A DNA stretch of 53,983 bases. It comes from Streptacidiphilus carbonis (GTDB taxonomy: Bacteria > Actinomycetota > Actinomycetes > Streptomycetales > Streptomycetaceae). Position 1 is the first letter of the stretch, and the number at the start of each line of letters is the position of its first letter. Shown in pieces: positions 8,666 to 16,788 of this stretch. Location: positions 115,177 through 169,159 of the forward strand of contig NZ_BBPM01000011.1 of assembly GCF_000787775.1 (NCBI RefSeq), read 5' to 3'. Position numbers and translations under genes: made by a program. The notes beneath the pieces are model-generated. The model was not told the origin of the DNA. It saw only the letters and a list, made by a program, of their open reading frames with translations, and ran no database searches.

Positions 8666-9226
8666 GTGCGGCGGACGGTAGCGCGCGTGTGCAAGCGGAT
8701 GCGAGTGGACTACGCAGGGTTGGTGGTCGAGGTGGAGCCGTACGACGACACGGAGCGCAAGGCCTGGCTGAAGATGGGGCTGCAGTACCGGGAAGGCGGC
8801 GCGGCCGGGCACTACCGCCGGGAGAACGGACGACCGGTGATCGCGATCAGCCAGCACCTGACGGAGCGTCCGACGGCGCTCGTGGCCACGGTCGCGCACG
8901 AGCTGGGGCACGTGCTGCTGCTGGACGGCGGCCTGGTGAATCGAGAGCGCGAAGACCAGGAGGAACTGACCGACCTGCTGACGGTGCACTTCGGGCTGGG
9001 TGTCTTCAACGCCAACGCTTCCTTCGACTTCCACCGGGACGCGAGCGGCTGGTCCCGCAACCAGCTCGGCTACCTGGACGAGCGCATCTACGGCTACGCC
9101 CTGGCCCTCTACGCTGTCGCTCGCGGCGAGGCCCAGCCCCCGGCGTGGTCCCGCCACCTGGACACCAACCCCCGCGCCTACATGAAGCAGGGCCTGCGCT
9201 ACCTGGCCCGGCGGGACCGGCGCTGA
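8666..9226 (+). CDS. ImmA/IrrE-type zinc metallopeptidase domain (C-terminal part of a frameshifted gene)
   Basis: This 186-residue frame carries the zincin motif VAHELGHVLL (HExxH), with acidic residues downstream (EDQEELTD) that can supply the third zinc ligand. It resembles the ImmA/IrrE peptidase-like proteins that accompany regulators or mobile elements. The ATG at 8666 has no convincing ribosome binding site. Coding similarity extends upstream in this frame (YAGSAEDV, from about 8646) and then moves to another frame at 8637-8642. The native protein was therefore probably about 243 residues starting at 8494. It lies convergent to the exonuclease gene. Its substrate is unknown, and no partner repressor is adjacent. 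Confidence 0.75.
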   Translation: MRRTVARVCKRMRVDYAGLVVEVEPYDDTERKAWLKMGLQYREGGAAGHYRRENGRPVIAISQHLTERPTALVATVAHELGHVLLLDGGLVNREREDQEELTDLLTVHFGLGVFNANASFDFHRDASGWSRNQLGYLDERIYGYALALYAVARGEAQPPAWSRHLDTNPRAYMKQGLRYLARRDRR

Positions 9227-9281
9227 GGGCCTGCCGGTACCCGGCACAGGCGTCGCGGAACTGTGCGACCGCGATATACCG

Positions 9282-10241
9282 CTAGGAGTCGGCTGCCGCG
9301 AGGACGTCGAGGAGGCGCTTGACGGGTGTGGCCAGGCCCCAGCGGCCGGAGAGTTCGTCGAGGGCGACAGGGTCGCGGGGTGTGCGGGGGAGGGTGGGGT
9401 CGAGGTCGGGGAGGGGGATGTCGGTGGCGACCTGGACGACTTTGGGGGCGACGGCGAGGTAGGCGGTTGCTTCGGCGAGGCGGTTGCGCTGGGCGGGGGT
9501 GATCTTGGAGGTGGGGTCGGCGGCGGCGGCCTGGATGCCGGCGAGGGTGCCGTACTGGGTGATGAGCTTGGTGGCGGTCTTCTCGCCGATGCCGACGACG
9601 CCCGGGAGGCCGTCGCTGGGGTCGCCGCGCAGGACGGCGAAGTCGACGTACTCGGCTCCGGTGACGCCGTACTTCTCTGTGAGCATGGCGTTGTCGGTGA
9701 GTTGGAGCGTGCCCACGCCCTTGATCGGGTAGAGCACCCGCACCCCCCGCGCGTCGTCCACCAGTTGGAACAGGTCCCGGTCTCCGGTGACCACGTCGAC
9801 CGGGCCCGGGTGGTGGGTGGCCAGGGTGCCGATGACGTCGTCGGCCTCGTAGCCGGGGACGCCGACGCGGGCGATGCCGAGGGCGTCCAGGACCGCCGCG
9901 ATCACCGGGACCTGGGGGGAGAGGGTGTCCGGGACCTCCTCCTGGCCCTCGACCTCGGGCTCGGCCGCCAGCCGGTGGGTCTTGTAGGTGGGGATCAGGT
10001 CCACCCGCCACTGGGGGCGCCAGTCGGCGTCCCAGCAGGCGACCAACTGGTCGGGCCCGTGGTCGTGGACCAGCCGGGTGATGAACTCCAGCAGGCCGCG
10101 GACGGCGTTGACCGGGTGCCCGTCGGGGGAGCGGACCGAGTCGGGGACGCCGAAGAAGGCGCGGAAGTACAGGCTGGCGGTGTCCAGCAGCATCAGCCGG
10201 GGCGGGGTCGCGGACGAGGCGGACGAGGGTGCGGCGGTCAT
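9282..10241 (-). CDS. 5'-3' exonuclease (Pol I N-terminal-type, PIN/H3TH)
   Basis: This protein of about 319 residues corresponds to the free-standing 5' nuclease family related to the N-terminal domain of DNA polymerase I. Visible are the acidic metal-binding strands [42 protein letters not shown] and [12 protein letters not shown], then the helix-hairpin-helix DNA-binding segment [16 protein letters not shown]. It should trim flaps and RNA primers in repair or replication. ATG 10241 ([10 protein letters not shown]) is the most likely start. In-frame ATGs at 10253 and 10271 add only a few residues, and none has a clear Shine-Dalgarno site. Confidence 0.9.
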   Translation of the reverse strand: MTAAPSSASSATPPRLMLLDTASLYFRAFFGVPDSVRSPDGHPVNAVRGLLEFITRLVHDHGPDQLVACWDADWRPQWRVDLIPTYKTHRLAAEPEVEGQEEVPDTLSPQVPVIAAVLDALGIARVGVPGYEADDVIGTLATHHPGPVDVVTGDRDLFQLVDDARGVRVLYPIKGVGTLQLTDNAMLTEKYGVTGAEYVDFAVLRGDPSDGLPGVVGIGEKTATKLITQYGTLAGIQAAAADPTSKITPAQRNRLAEATAYLAVAPKVVQVATDIPLPDLDPTLPRTPRDPVALDELSGRWGLATPVKRLLDVLAAADS

Positions 10242-10363
10242 GGGTCGCATCATGCCGTACGGGTACGACAACCGCCGGTTGCCGACTCGTGTTGACAGCG
10301 CGTCGGGGGCGCATCAGGCTCGCCCCTGCTGAGCGTCACGACCTATCGCAGTTGGAGCACCGT

Positions 10364-11290
10364 ATGGCCTGGACCATCGCCGATGTCCCCGACCAGACCG
10401 GGCGGACCGCCCTGGTCACCGGGGCCAACACCGGTCTCGGCCTGCAGACCGCCCGAGTGCTCGCCGAACGCGGCGCCACCGTCGTGCTGGCCTGTCGGAA
10501 CCCCGCCAAGGCCGAGGCGGCCGCGGCGGCGATCGGGGGCCGTACCGAGCTGCTGGTGCTGGACCTGGCCTCGCTGGACTCGGTCCGTACGGCTGCGGCC
10601 GAGGTGCACCGTCGCTTCGACCGGCTCGACCTGCTGATCAACAATGCCGGGGTGATGTATCCGCCGTACCGGCGTACCGCCGACGGATTCGAGCTCCAGT
10701 TCGGCACCAATCACCTGGGCCATTTCGCGCTCACCGGCCTGCTGCTGGACCTGCTGCGCGGCACCGCGAACTCGCGGGTGGTCGTCCTCTCCAGCTTCAC
10801 CCACAAGACGGCGCGCCGCGGGATCGACTTCGACGACCTGCAGTCCGAGCGCCACTACCGCCGTTCGGCCGCCTACGCCCAGTCCAAGCTGGCCAATCTG
10901 ATGTTCATGTACGCCCTGCAGCGCCGGCTGGCCGATGCCGACGGCACTGTCACCGGCACCGGCGCCAACTCAGGCACCATCGCCCTCGCCGCCCACCCGG
11001 GCTACACCGCGACCGAGCTCACCCGGCACGTCCCGGCCGCGCTGCGGCCGCTGAACGCCCTGGTCGCCGCCCCGCTGGCGCAGCCCGTCGAGATGGGAGC
11101 GCTGCCCACCCTGCGCGCCGCCACCGACCCGCTCGCCATGGGCGCCCACTACTACGGCCCTGACGGCCCGTTCGAACTGCGCGGCTTCCCGGTGCTCAAG
11201 GCAGCCGCCGCGCCGGCCCACAACCGGTCCGCGCAGGAGCGGCTGTGGGCGGTGTCGGAGCAGCTCACCGGCGTCACCTACGCCTGTTGA
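10364..11290 (+). CDS. SDR-family oxidoreductase (retinol dehydrogenase-like)
   Basis: This 308-residue NAD(P)-dependent short-chain dehydrogenase has the cofactor motif TGANTGLG, the NNAG strand ([12 protein letters not shown]), the substrate-region segment [12 protein letters not shown] and the catalytic YAQSK. It resembles the WWOX/retinol-dehydrogenase-like group, which acts on assorted carbonyls. ATG 10364 is preceded by TTGGAG with 7 bases between; the open upstream extension in the same frame is not coding. It diverges from the exonuclease gene, with about 120 bases between them, and converges on the S9 peptidase. Its substrate cannot be named from sequence. Confidence 0.88.
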   Translation: MAWTIADVPDQTGRTALVTGANTGLGLQTARVLAERGATVVLACRNPAKAEAAAAAIGGRTELLVLDLASLDSVRTAAAEVHRRFDRLDLLINNAGVMYPPYRRTADGFELQFGTNHLGHFALTGLLLDLLRGTANSRVVVLSSFTHKTARRGIDFDDLQSERHYRRSAAYAQSKLANLMFMYALQRRLADADGTVTGTGANSGTIALAAHPGYTATELTRHVPAALRPLNALVAAPLAQPVEMGALPTLRAATDPLAMGAHYYGPDGPFELRGFPVLKAAAAPAHNRSAQERLWAVSEQLTGVTYAC

Positions 11291-11339
11291 GCACGATGTT
11301 GGGCAACCTGTTGGCCACTCCGTCGGCCCGCCGTGCGGT

Positions 11340-13382
11340 TCAGAGCAGGTCGGGGCGGCGCCACTCCTCACCGAGGACGTGGTGGGCCAGGAAGGCCAGC
11401 ACGGTGGCGTACCAGAGCTTGGCGTTGTTCGGCTTGAGGATCCAGTGGCCCTCGTCCGGGTAGTACAGGAACTTCGCCGGGACGCCGAAGCGCACCAGGT
11501 CGGTCCACAGGCCCAGGGCCTCGCCGATCGGCACCCGGTAGTCGCGGTCGCCGTGGATCACCAGCATCGGGGTGCTGATCTCCGCCGCCCGCAGGTGCGG
11601 TGACGACCTCTCGTACCGCTCGGTGGTCTTCAGCGGGTCGCCGAAACCGCGCCGCCAGTACTGCGGGGAGTCGGTGGTCCCGGCGAAGGCGTGGAGGTTC
11701 CAGAGGCTGGCGTGGGTGACGATCGCCTTGAAGCGGCCGGTGCTGGTGGCGATCCAGTTGGCCATGTAGCCGCCGAAGGATCCGCCCATCATCGCGGTGC
11801 GGTCGGCGTCCAGGTCGGGGCGGACCAGGGCGGCGTCGGTCAGTGCCATCACGTCGCGGTACGGGTTGCCGCCCCAGTCCTGCCAGCCCCGCCGGTGCAT
11901 CTCCTGCCCGTAGCCGGTGGACATGGCGGGGTCCGGCAGCAGCACCGCGTACCCGGCCGCCGCGGCGACCCAGGGGTTCCAGCGCCAGGTCCAGGCGTTC
12001 CAGCTGCCCTGCGGGCCGCCGTGCACCCAGAGCAGCAGCGGCGCGGGCTCCTGGGCGCTCGCGGTGTGCGGCAGCACCAGCCAGGAGCGCAGCGCCGTGC
12101 CGTCCTCGGCGGTCGTGGTGACCTCGGTGAGGCTGCCGGGCAGCGCGCCGACCGGGGCCGGCGAGGGCAGTTCGACCGGCTGCTGGTCGGCGGTGGAGCT
12201 GTCGAACCTGACCGGGGTGGGCGGGGCGTCGACGGCGGCGCGCAGCGCGTACAGGGTGCCGCCGTCCGGCGAGACCGAGAGGTGGGTGTAGCTGCCGGTG
12301 GCGGTGAGCCGGGTGACGGTGCCGTCGGCGGTGTCCAGCCGGAAGGCCGGGGAGTGGCCCCGTTCGTCGGCGGCGAAGAAGACCGCGCCGCCGGCCGGGG
12401 AGGGCACGCCCTGTCCCGGCCACAGGTCCAGGTCCGGGAGCAGGTCGCGGCCCTGGTCCTGCTCGTCGGTGGCGTTCAGCGACCACAGGGTCAGGTCGAA
12501 GCTCTCCTCGAAGCTGGACATGGTGCCGCGCATGCAGACCAGCGTGCGGCTGTCGGCGGCGAAGGCCGGGGCGAGGTACTCGGCGTCGGGGGCGGATATC
12601 AGTCGCAGCCGCTTGCCGGTCGCCGCGTCCACGACCGCTACGGCGCTGCGGTGCAGGTCCGGGTCCTCGGTGAGCTGCACGGTGCAGGCGAGCAGGGCGC
12701 CGTCGGGGGACAGTGCCGGCTGCGCTTCGCTCCGGTCGACCGGCCCGCAGTCCACCGGCGCCGCCTCGGCGGACGCCTCGGGCAGGGTGAAGGCGTGCGG
12801 GAGGCCGGGGCCGAGGTCGTGGTCCCAGAAGCGGACCTCCCCCTCCTCGTGCAGGATCGCGCTGACCTTGGCGTCCTTCCTGGCCTTGCGCAGCTCGGCG
12901 TCCGCCTCGGCGGACTCGGCCCCGGGCAGCAGCGAGGCGGTGAGCGCCGTCCGGTCGGACTGACGCGCCGTCACCACGCTCTCGACCCCGCCCGGGCGGC
13001 CGAGCACCCTGAACGCCTCGCCGCCCCCGGCGGGCAGCGCCCACAACGCGGCCTCCTCCTCGGCCGGTTCGTCCTTGGCCGGGTCGGTGTCGGGACGGGC
13101 GGAGAGGAACAGCAGCGTCCCGTCCGGGCGGAACGCGGGCGCGGACTCGCCCTTGGCGGAGCGGGTGAGCCGGCGGGCCGGGCGCTCTCCAGCCGGGTCG
13201 ACCTCCCACAGCGCGGTGATGTAGCGGGTGCCGTCGGCGGCGAGTTCGGCGACCGAGGCGATCAGCCGGTCGCCGGCGGGGGAGAGGGTCAGGGAGCTGA
13301 TCCTGGGCAGCGCGGCGAACGCCCCCAGATCGTGGAACGCGGTCGGGGCTGCGGCGGCGTCGGCTGCGGAGTCGTCAGGCAT
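11340..13382 (-). CDS. S9-family serine peptidase (acylaminoacyl/dipeptidyl peptidase type)
   Basis: This 680-residue prolyl-oligopeptidase-family enzyme has an N-terminal beta-propeller (about residues 20-400) that gates access. The C-terminal alpha/beta hydrolase domain has the nucleophile elbow GGSFGGYMANW, the acid strand VIHGDRDYRVP and the catalytic His in DEGHWILKP. No signal peptide is seen, so it is likely cytoplasmic and cleaves short peptides. ATG 13382 follows AGGA with a 7-base spacer. It starts 4 bases after the stop of the PuuD-like gene, so the two are probably one operon. A link to the gamma-glutamyl pathway is only positional. Confidence 0.92.
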   Translation of the reverse strand: MPDDSAADAAAAPTAFHDLGAFAALPRISSLTLSPAGDRLIASVAELAADGTRYITALWEVDPAGERPARRLTRSAKGESAPAFRPDGTLLFLSARPDTDPAKDEPAEEEAALWALPAGGGEAFRVLGRPGGVESVVTARQSDRTALTASLLPGAESAEADAELRKARKDAKVSAILHEEGEVRFWDHDLGPGLPHAFTLPEASAEAAPVDCGPVDRSEAQPALSPDGALLACTVQLTEDPDLHRSAVAVVDAATGKRLRLISAPDAEYLAPAFAADSRTLVCMRGTMSSFEESFDLTLWSLNATDEQDQGRDLLPDLDLWPGQGVPSPAGGAVFFAADERGHSPAFRLDTADGTVTRLTATGSYTHLSVSPDGGTLYALRAAVDAPPTPVRFDSSTADQQPVELPSPAPVGALPGSLTEVTTTAEDGTALRSWLVLPHTASAQEPAPLLLWVHGGPQGSWNAWTWRWNPWVAAAAGYAVLLPDPAMSTGYGQEMHRRGWQDWGGNPYRDVMALTDAALVRPDLDADRTAMMGGSFGGYMANWIATSTGRFKAIVTHASLWNLHAFAGTTDSPQYWRRGFGDPLKTTERYERSSPHLRAAEISTPMLVIHGDRDYRVPIGEALGLWTDLVRFGVPAKFLYYPDEGHWILKPNNAKLWYATVLAFLAHHVLGEEWRRPDLL

Positions 13383-13386
13383 GGGT

Positions 13387-14133
13387 TCATCCTGGAACAG
13401 GAGCTGTGCGCGCACCAGACCCCTCGTTGACCGCGGCCTGCACCAGCGCCTGGAACAGCCGCAGGTCGGTGCCCTGCTCGGGGTGCCACTGCACGCCCAG
13501 CACAAAGCCGCCGGCGGGCTCCGCCGGCTCGACCGCCTCCACCGTCCCGTCGGTGTGGTGCGCGCTCGCGACCAGTCCCGCGCCCAGCCGGTGCGCGCCC
13601 TGGTGGTGGTAGGTGGGCACATTCATCGCGGACTCGCCGAGCAGCCCCGCCAGCCGGGTCCCCGGCACCGGGACCACCGGGTGGACCGAGTAGGCGCCCG
13701 GTGTGGGGGAGTGGCCCTCGTGCCCGACCGTGTCGGGCAGGTGCTGCACCAGGTCGCCACCGCAGGCGATGTTCAGCAGTTGCATGCCCCGGCAGATGCC
13801 CAGCAGCGGCACCCGCTGCCGCAGGGCGGCGGCGATCAGCGCCAGCTCCCAGCCGTCCCGCTCGGTCGGCGCCGGGTCGGTGCGCGGATCGCGCGGCGCA
13901 CCGTACCGGGCCGGGTCGACGTCGGGGCCGCCGCTGACGACCAGTCCGTCCAGCCGCGACACGACGTCGTCGGCGGTGCCGGGGTCGCCGGGCGGCAGCA
14001 TCGCGGCGATGCCCCCGGCCAGCTGGACCTGGGCGGAGTACGGGACCGGCAGCAGTGCGGCCTGCGTCTCGGTCCACACGCCCCAGGCCGCCGGGACGAG
14101 GTAGGTCGTCACACCGATCAATGGACGGTTCAA
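13387..14133 (-). CDS. Gamma-glutamyl-gamma-aminobutyrate hydrolase family protein (PuuD-like)
   Basis: This 248-residue class I glutamine-amidotransferase-fold hydrolase has its catalytic Cys in LLGICRGMQLLN (about C114) and the His/Glu pair in GVQWHPEQ. The family removes glutamate from gamma-glutamylated amines or acids. I place the start at TTG 14133 because GGAGG sits 7 bases upstream and the protein then begins NRPLIGVTTY, as homologues do. The next upstream in-frame starts give an unlikely N-terminus. It is encoded just before the S9 peptidase and opposite a GlnA4/GlnA3-like ligase locus. It probably acts at the end of that gamma-glutamylation route, by analogy with the Puu pathway. 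Confidence 0.88.
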   Translation of the reverse strand: MNRPLIGVTTYLVPAAWGVWTETQAALLPVPYSAQVQLAGGIAAMLPPGDPGTADDVVSRLDGLVVSGGPDVDPARYGAPRDPRTDPAPTERDGWELALIAAALRQRVPLLGICRGMQLLNIACGGDLVQHLPDTVGHEGHSPTPGAYSVHPVVPVPGTRLAGLLGESAMNVPTYHHQGAHRLGAGLVASAHHTDGTVEAVEPAEPAGGFVLGVQWHPEQGTDLRLFQALVQAAVNEGSGARTAPVPG

Positions 14134-14152
14134 TTGGAGGCCTCCATGGATG

Positions 14153-14172
14153 CCCCCGGTTTGACTCGGGGG
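14153..14172. repeat. Small C/G hairpin upstream of the PuuD-like gene
   Basis: CCCCCG and CGGGGG are separated by 8 bases (GTTTGACT). It resembles the 3'-end hairpins of IS200/IS605 elements and could be part of the remnant described at 14290-14500. It could equally be an RNA structure of the local transcripts. Confidence 0.3.
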
Positions 14173-14289
14173 AGCAGTCGGATTGCTCGCGGTGCGGGGC
14201 AGCGGGCGGCGGTTCGCCGTCAAGGCGGACCGCCGGTGGGTCACTCTCCCAGGGGACTTCCCGGTGAGCGGCTGCTGGGTAGGGTGGTC

Positions 14290-14500
14290 GTTATCCGGGT
14301 GGCGACAACCAAGCCGTCTGGGTCTACCTCCGGGCTGGAGGGATGTCAGGTCTGTGGAGCTGGCGTAAGACTGCTGGACGTACCAACGTCCCTGGCCGTT
14401 GGTTCGGGGCAGCTGCTGTCGATGAAGCAGAAAGCTCGACCCGCGAGGGAAGAACCCCCTGCTTCAGCTGGGGGAGAGGTCAACAGGCTCCTTCAGGCAG
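14290..14500 (+). mobile_element. Degenerate TnpB C-terminus and right end of an IS200/IS605-type element
   Basis: This 400-base gap between genes is not empty. One frame reads CQVCGAGVR, then GQLLSMKQKARPAREEP, which resembles the far C-terminal tail of Streptomyces TnpB proteins (CGxGVRP, GGQS-x-KQE patterns). It is followed by a structured end: TGAAGCAG (14423-14430) pairs with CTGCTTCA (14459-14466), and CCCCC (14455-14459) with GGGGG (14470-14474). No RuvC-type nuclease domain or TnpA remains, so the element is dead. The assignment rests on remembered family tails and the hairpins; a database search would settle it. Confidence 0.5.
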
Positions 14501-14534
14501 GGGTACGGGGGATCAGGTCGGGGCTGGAACGGCG

Positions 14535-15317
14535 TCAGGCCAGGAAGCCGCGCAGCAGCGCCGCCGTCCCGGCCAGGTGCTCGCGCATCACCGCGCGGGC
14601 GCGGTCGGGCTCGCCGCCGAGGATGGCGGCGACCAGCTCGGTGTGCTGCCGCTCGCTGTGCTCCAGGTTGGGCGGCAGCAGCGGGATGCAGTCCAGCAGC
14701 TCGTTCACGGTCGAGCGGACCGCCGCGTACTGGGCGGCGACCGAGACCGAGCCGCTGAGCTCGGCGATGGCCAGGTGCAGCCGGGTGTCCTGGCTGCGGT
14801 AGTCGGCCAGGCCGGCCGCGGCCGTGGCGGCCAGGCAGTCCCGGAGCCGCCGCTCCTCCTCGCCGCCGGTGTCGCGCACGGCGCAGAGCTCGGCCGCGCC
14901 GACCTCCAGCACCTCGCGGAAGAGCAGGGTGTCCTCCAGCCGGTCGCCCAGCAGTTCGGCCCGGCGGCGCAGCTCCGCGCCGTCGCCCGAAGGGGCGTCC
15001 TGCTCCGCCTGCCGGACGAAGGCGCCGCCGTAGCGGCCGCGCCGGATCTCCAGCCGGCCGGCGTCCTGCAGCACCTTCAGGGCCTCGCGCAGCGTCACCC
15101 GGCTGACCTGGAGCCGCTCCGCCAGCTCGCGTTCCGGGGGCAGCCGCTCGCCTTCGCGCACCAGTCCGAGACGGATCAGCTGGAGTACCCGCTGAACCGT
15201 TTCCTCGAAGGTGTTCCCCGACCGCACCGGCCGCAGCGCCGCGGCCAGCGGATCGGCGCCGGCCGGAGCGGCGCCGGCCGGACGAGCCGGACGAGTACCC
15301 GCTGCGGTTCCGCTCAT
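14535..15317 (-). CDS. FadR/GntR-family regulator, EpuRII-like
   Basis: This 260-residue repressor-type protein has an N-terminal winged helix (about residues 38-105: LPPERELAERLQVSRVTLREALKVLQ, RRGRYGGAFV) and a C-terminal all-helical FCD ligand domain (residues 125-255; metal/ligand histidines in TRLHLAIAELSG and RQHTELVAAI). It is divergent from the GlnA4/GlnA3-like gene, as EpuRII is next to glnA4 in S. coelicolor to my knowledge. It is expected to bind the shared intergenic region and respond to the amine substrate or its product. ATG 15317 is preceded by GAAGGGGG. Specific ligand is inference. Confidence 0.87.
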   Translation of the reverse strand: MSGTAAGTRPARPAGAAPAGADPLAAALRPVRSGNTFEETVQRVLQLIRLGLVREGERLPPERELAERLQVSRVTLREALKVLQDAGRLEIRRGRYGGAFVRQAEQDAPSGDGAELRRRAELLGDRLEDTLLFREVLEVGAAELCAVRDTGGEEERRLRDCLAATAAAGLADYRSQDTRLHLAIAELSGSVSVAAQYAAVRSTVNELLDCIPLLPPNLEHSERQHTELVAAILGGEPDRARAVMREHLAGTAALLRGFLA

Positions 15318-15415
15318 CGAGCCCCCTTCCCTTTCATTGGTACAAGGCTATACCTTTGGCTTGCTCGACCGCCGGTCCATTCGGAAAGCAATCGCAAGCA
15401 GTCGGAGGCCCGTCC
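15318..15415. promoter_or_regulatory. Divergent promoter/operator between the FadR regulator and the ligase gene
   Basis: This 98-base AT-richer spacer contains an interrupted palindrome GGTA-N8-TACC (15339-15354) overlapping a TATACC element (15349-15354) that can serve as a -10 box. A FadR-family operator in this position would control both directions. The match to a GntR-type site is by form only. Confidence 0.45.
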
Positions 15416-16777
15416 GTGACAGACCGTCAACCCCCGCTCAGCGTCCAGGACCTACGCCGGCTGGTGGCCTCCGGGGAGATCCACACCGTCGCCCTGGCCT
15501 TCACCGACATGCAGGGCAGGCTGCAGGGCAAGCGCTTCGCCGCGGGCTTCTTCCTCGACGACGTCCTGGCCCACGGCACCGAGGGCTGCGCCTACCTGCT
15601 CGCCGTCGACGTCGAGCTCAACACGGTCGACGGCTACCCGATGGCCTCCTGGGACACCGGCTACGGCGACTTCGCCCTCGTTCCCGACCTGGCCACCCTG
15701 CGGCGCACCCCCTGGCAGCCCGGCACCGCCCTGGTCACAGCCGACCTGGCGTGGCACGACGGCACCCCCGTCCCCGCCTCGCCGCGGCAGATCCTGCGCC
15801 GCCAGCTGGACCGGCTCGCCGAGCACGGCCTGACCGCCTGGGCCGGCACCGAGCTGGAGTTCATCGTCTTCCGGGACAGCTTCGAGGACGCCTGGAAGGG
15901 CGGCTACCGCGAGCTGACCCCGGCCAACCAGTACAACGCCGACTACTCGCTGCTGGCCACCGCCCGGATCGAGCCGCTGCTGGCCCGGATCCGCAACGAG
16001 ATGGGCGCCGCCGGGATGGTGGTGGAGTCGGCCAAGGGCGAGTGCAACCTGGGCCAGCACGAGATCGCCTTCCGCTACGACGACGCGCTCACCACCTGCG
16101 ACCAGCACAGCGTCTACAAGACCGGGGCCAAGGAGATCGCCGCCCAGCAGGGCATGTCGCTGACCTTCATGGCCAAGTACAACGAGCGCGAGGGCAACAG
16201 CTGCCACATCCACCTCTCGCTGCGCAACGCCCAGAACAAGCCCGTCTGCGCCGGCGAGGACGGCGACATGTCGCCGCTGATGCGCCACTTCCTGGCCGGC
16301 CAGCTCGCCGCCATGCGCGAACTCACCCTGCTCTACGCCCCGAACATCAACTCCTACAAGCGCTTCCGCCCCGGCTCCTTCGCGCCCACCGCCGTCGCCT
16401 GGGGCCGGGACAACCGCACCTGCTCGCTGCGGGTGGTCGGCCACGGCCCCTCGCTGCGGTTCGAGAACCGGGCCCCCGGCGGGGACGTCAACCCGTACCT
16501 GGCCGTCGCCGGAATGATCGCCGCCGGGCTGCATGGAATCGAGCAGCAGTTGGAACTGCCGGAGCCCTGCGCCGGCAGCGCCTACTCCGCCGGCTACGAG
16601 CAGCTCCCGGGCACCCTGCGCGAGGCCGCCGGCCTGTGGGCCGGCAGCAAGATCGCCGAATCCGCCTTCGGCAGCGACGTGGTCCAGCACTACCTGCGGA
16701 TGGCCGAGGTCGAGCAGGACGCCTACGACACCGCCGTCACGGACTGGGAGCGGTTCCGCTCCTTCGAACGAATGTGA
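15416..16777 (+). CDS. Glutamine-synthetase-like gamma-glutamyl ligase (GlnA4/GlnA3 type)
   Basis: This 453-residue member of the glutamine synthetase superfamily has the N-terminal beta-grasp (TVALAFTDMQGRLQGKRF), metal/glutamate motifs TELEFIVFRD and ECNLGQHEI, HIHLSL, and the ATP-site segment NINSYKRFRPGSFAP. Such paralogues do not make glutamine but ligate glutamate to amines: S. coelicolor GlnA3 uses polyamines and GlnA4 ethanolamine. The neighbours (FadR regulator, aldehyde dehydrogenase, SDR, PuuD-like hydrolase) match the glnA4 locus best as I recall it. GTG 15416 has GGAGG at 15404-15408 (7-base spacer). Which amine is used cannot be decided from sequence alone. Confidence 0.88.
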   Translation: MTDRQPPLSVQDLRRLVASGEIHTVALAFTDMQGRLQGKRFAAGFFLDDVLAHGTEGCAYLLAVDVELNTVDGYPMASWDTGYGDFALVPDLATLRRTPWQPGTALVTADLAWHDGTPVPASPRQILRRQLDRLAEHGLTAWAGTELEFIVFRDSFEDAWKGGYRELTPANQYNADYSLLATARIEPLLARIRNEMGAAGMVVESAKGECNLGQHEIAFRYDDALTTCDQHSVYKTGAKEIAAQQGMSLTFMAKYNEREGNSCHIHLSLRNAQNKPVCAGEDGDMSPLMRHFLAGQLAAMRELTLLYAPNINSYKRFRPGSFAPTAVAWGRDNRTCSLRVVGHGPSLRFENRAPGGDVNPYLAVAGMIAAGLHGIEQQLELPEPCAGSAYSAGYEQLPGTLREAAGLWAGSKIAESAFGSDVVQHYLRMAEVEQDAYDTAVTDWERFRSFERM

Positions 16778-16788
16778 GCCGCCCAGAG

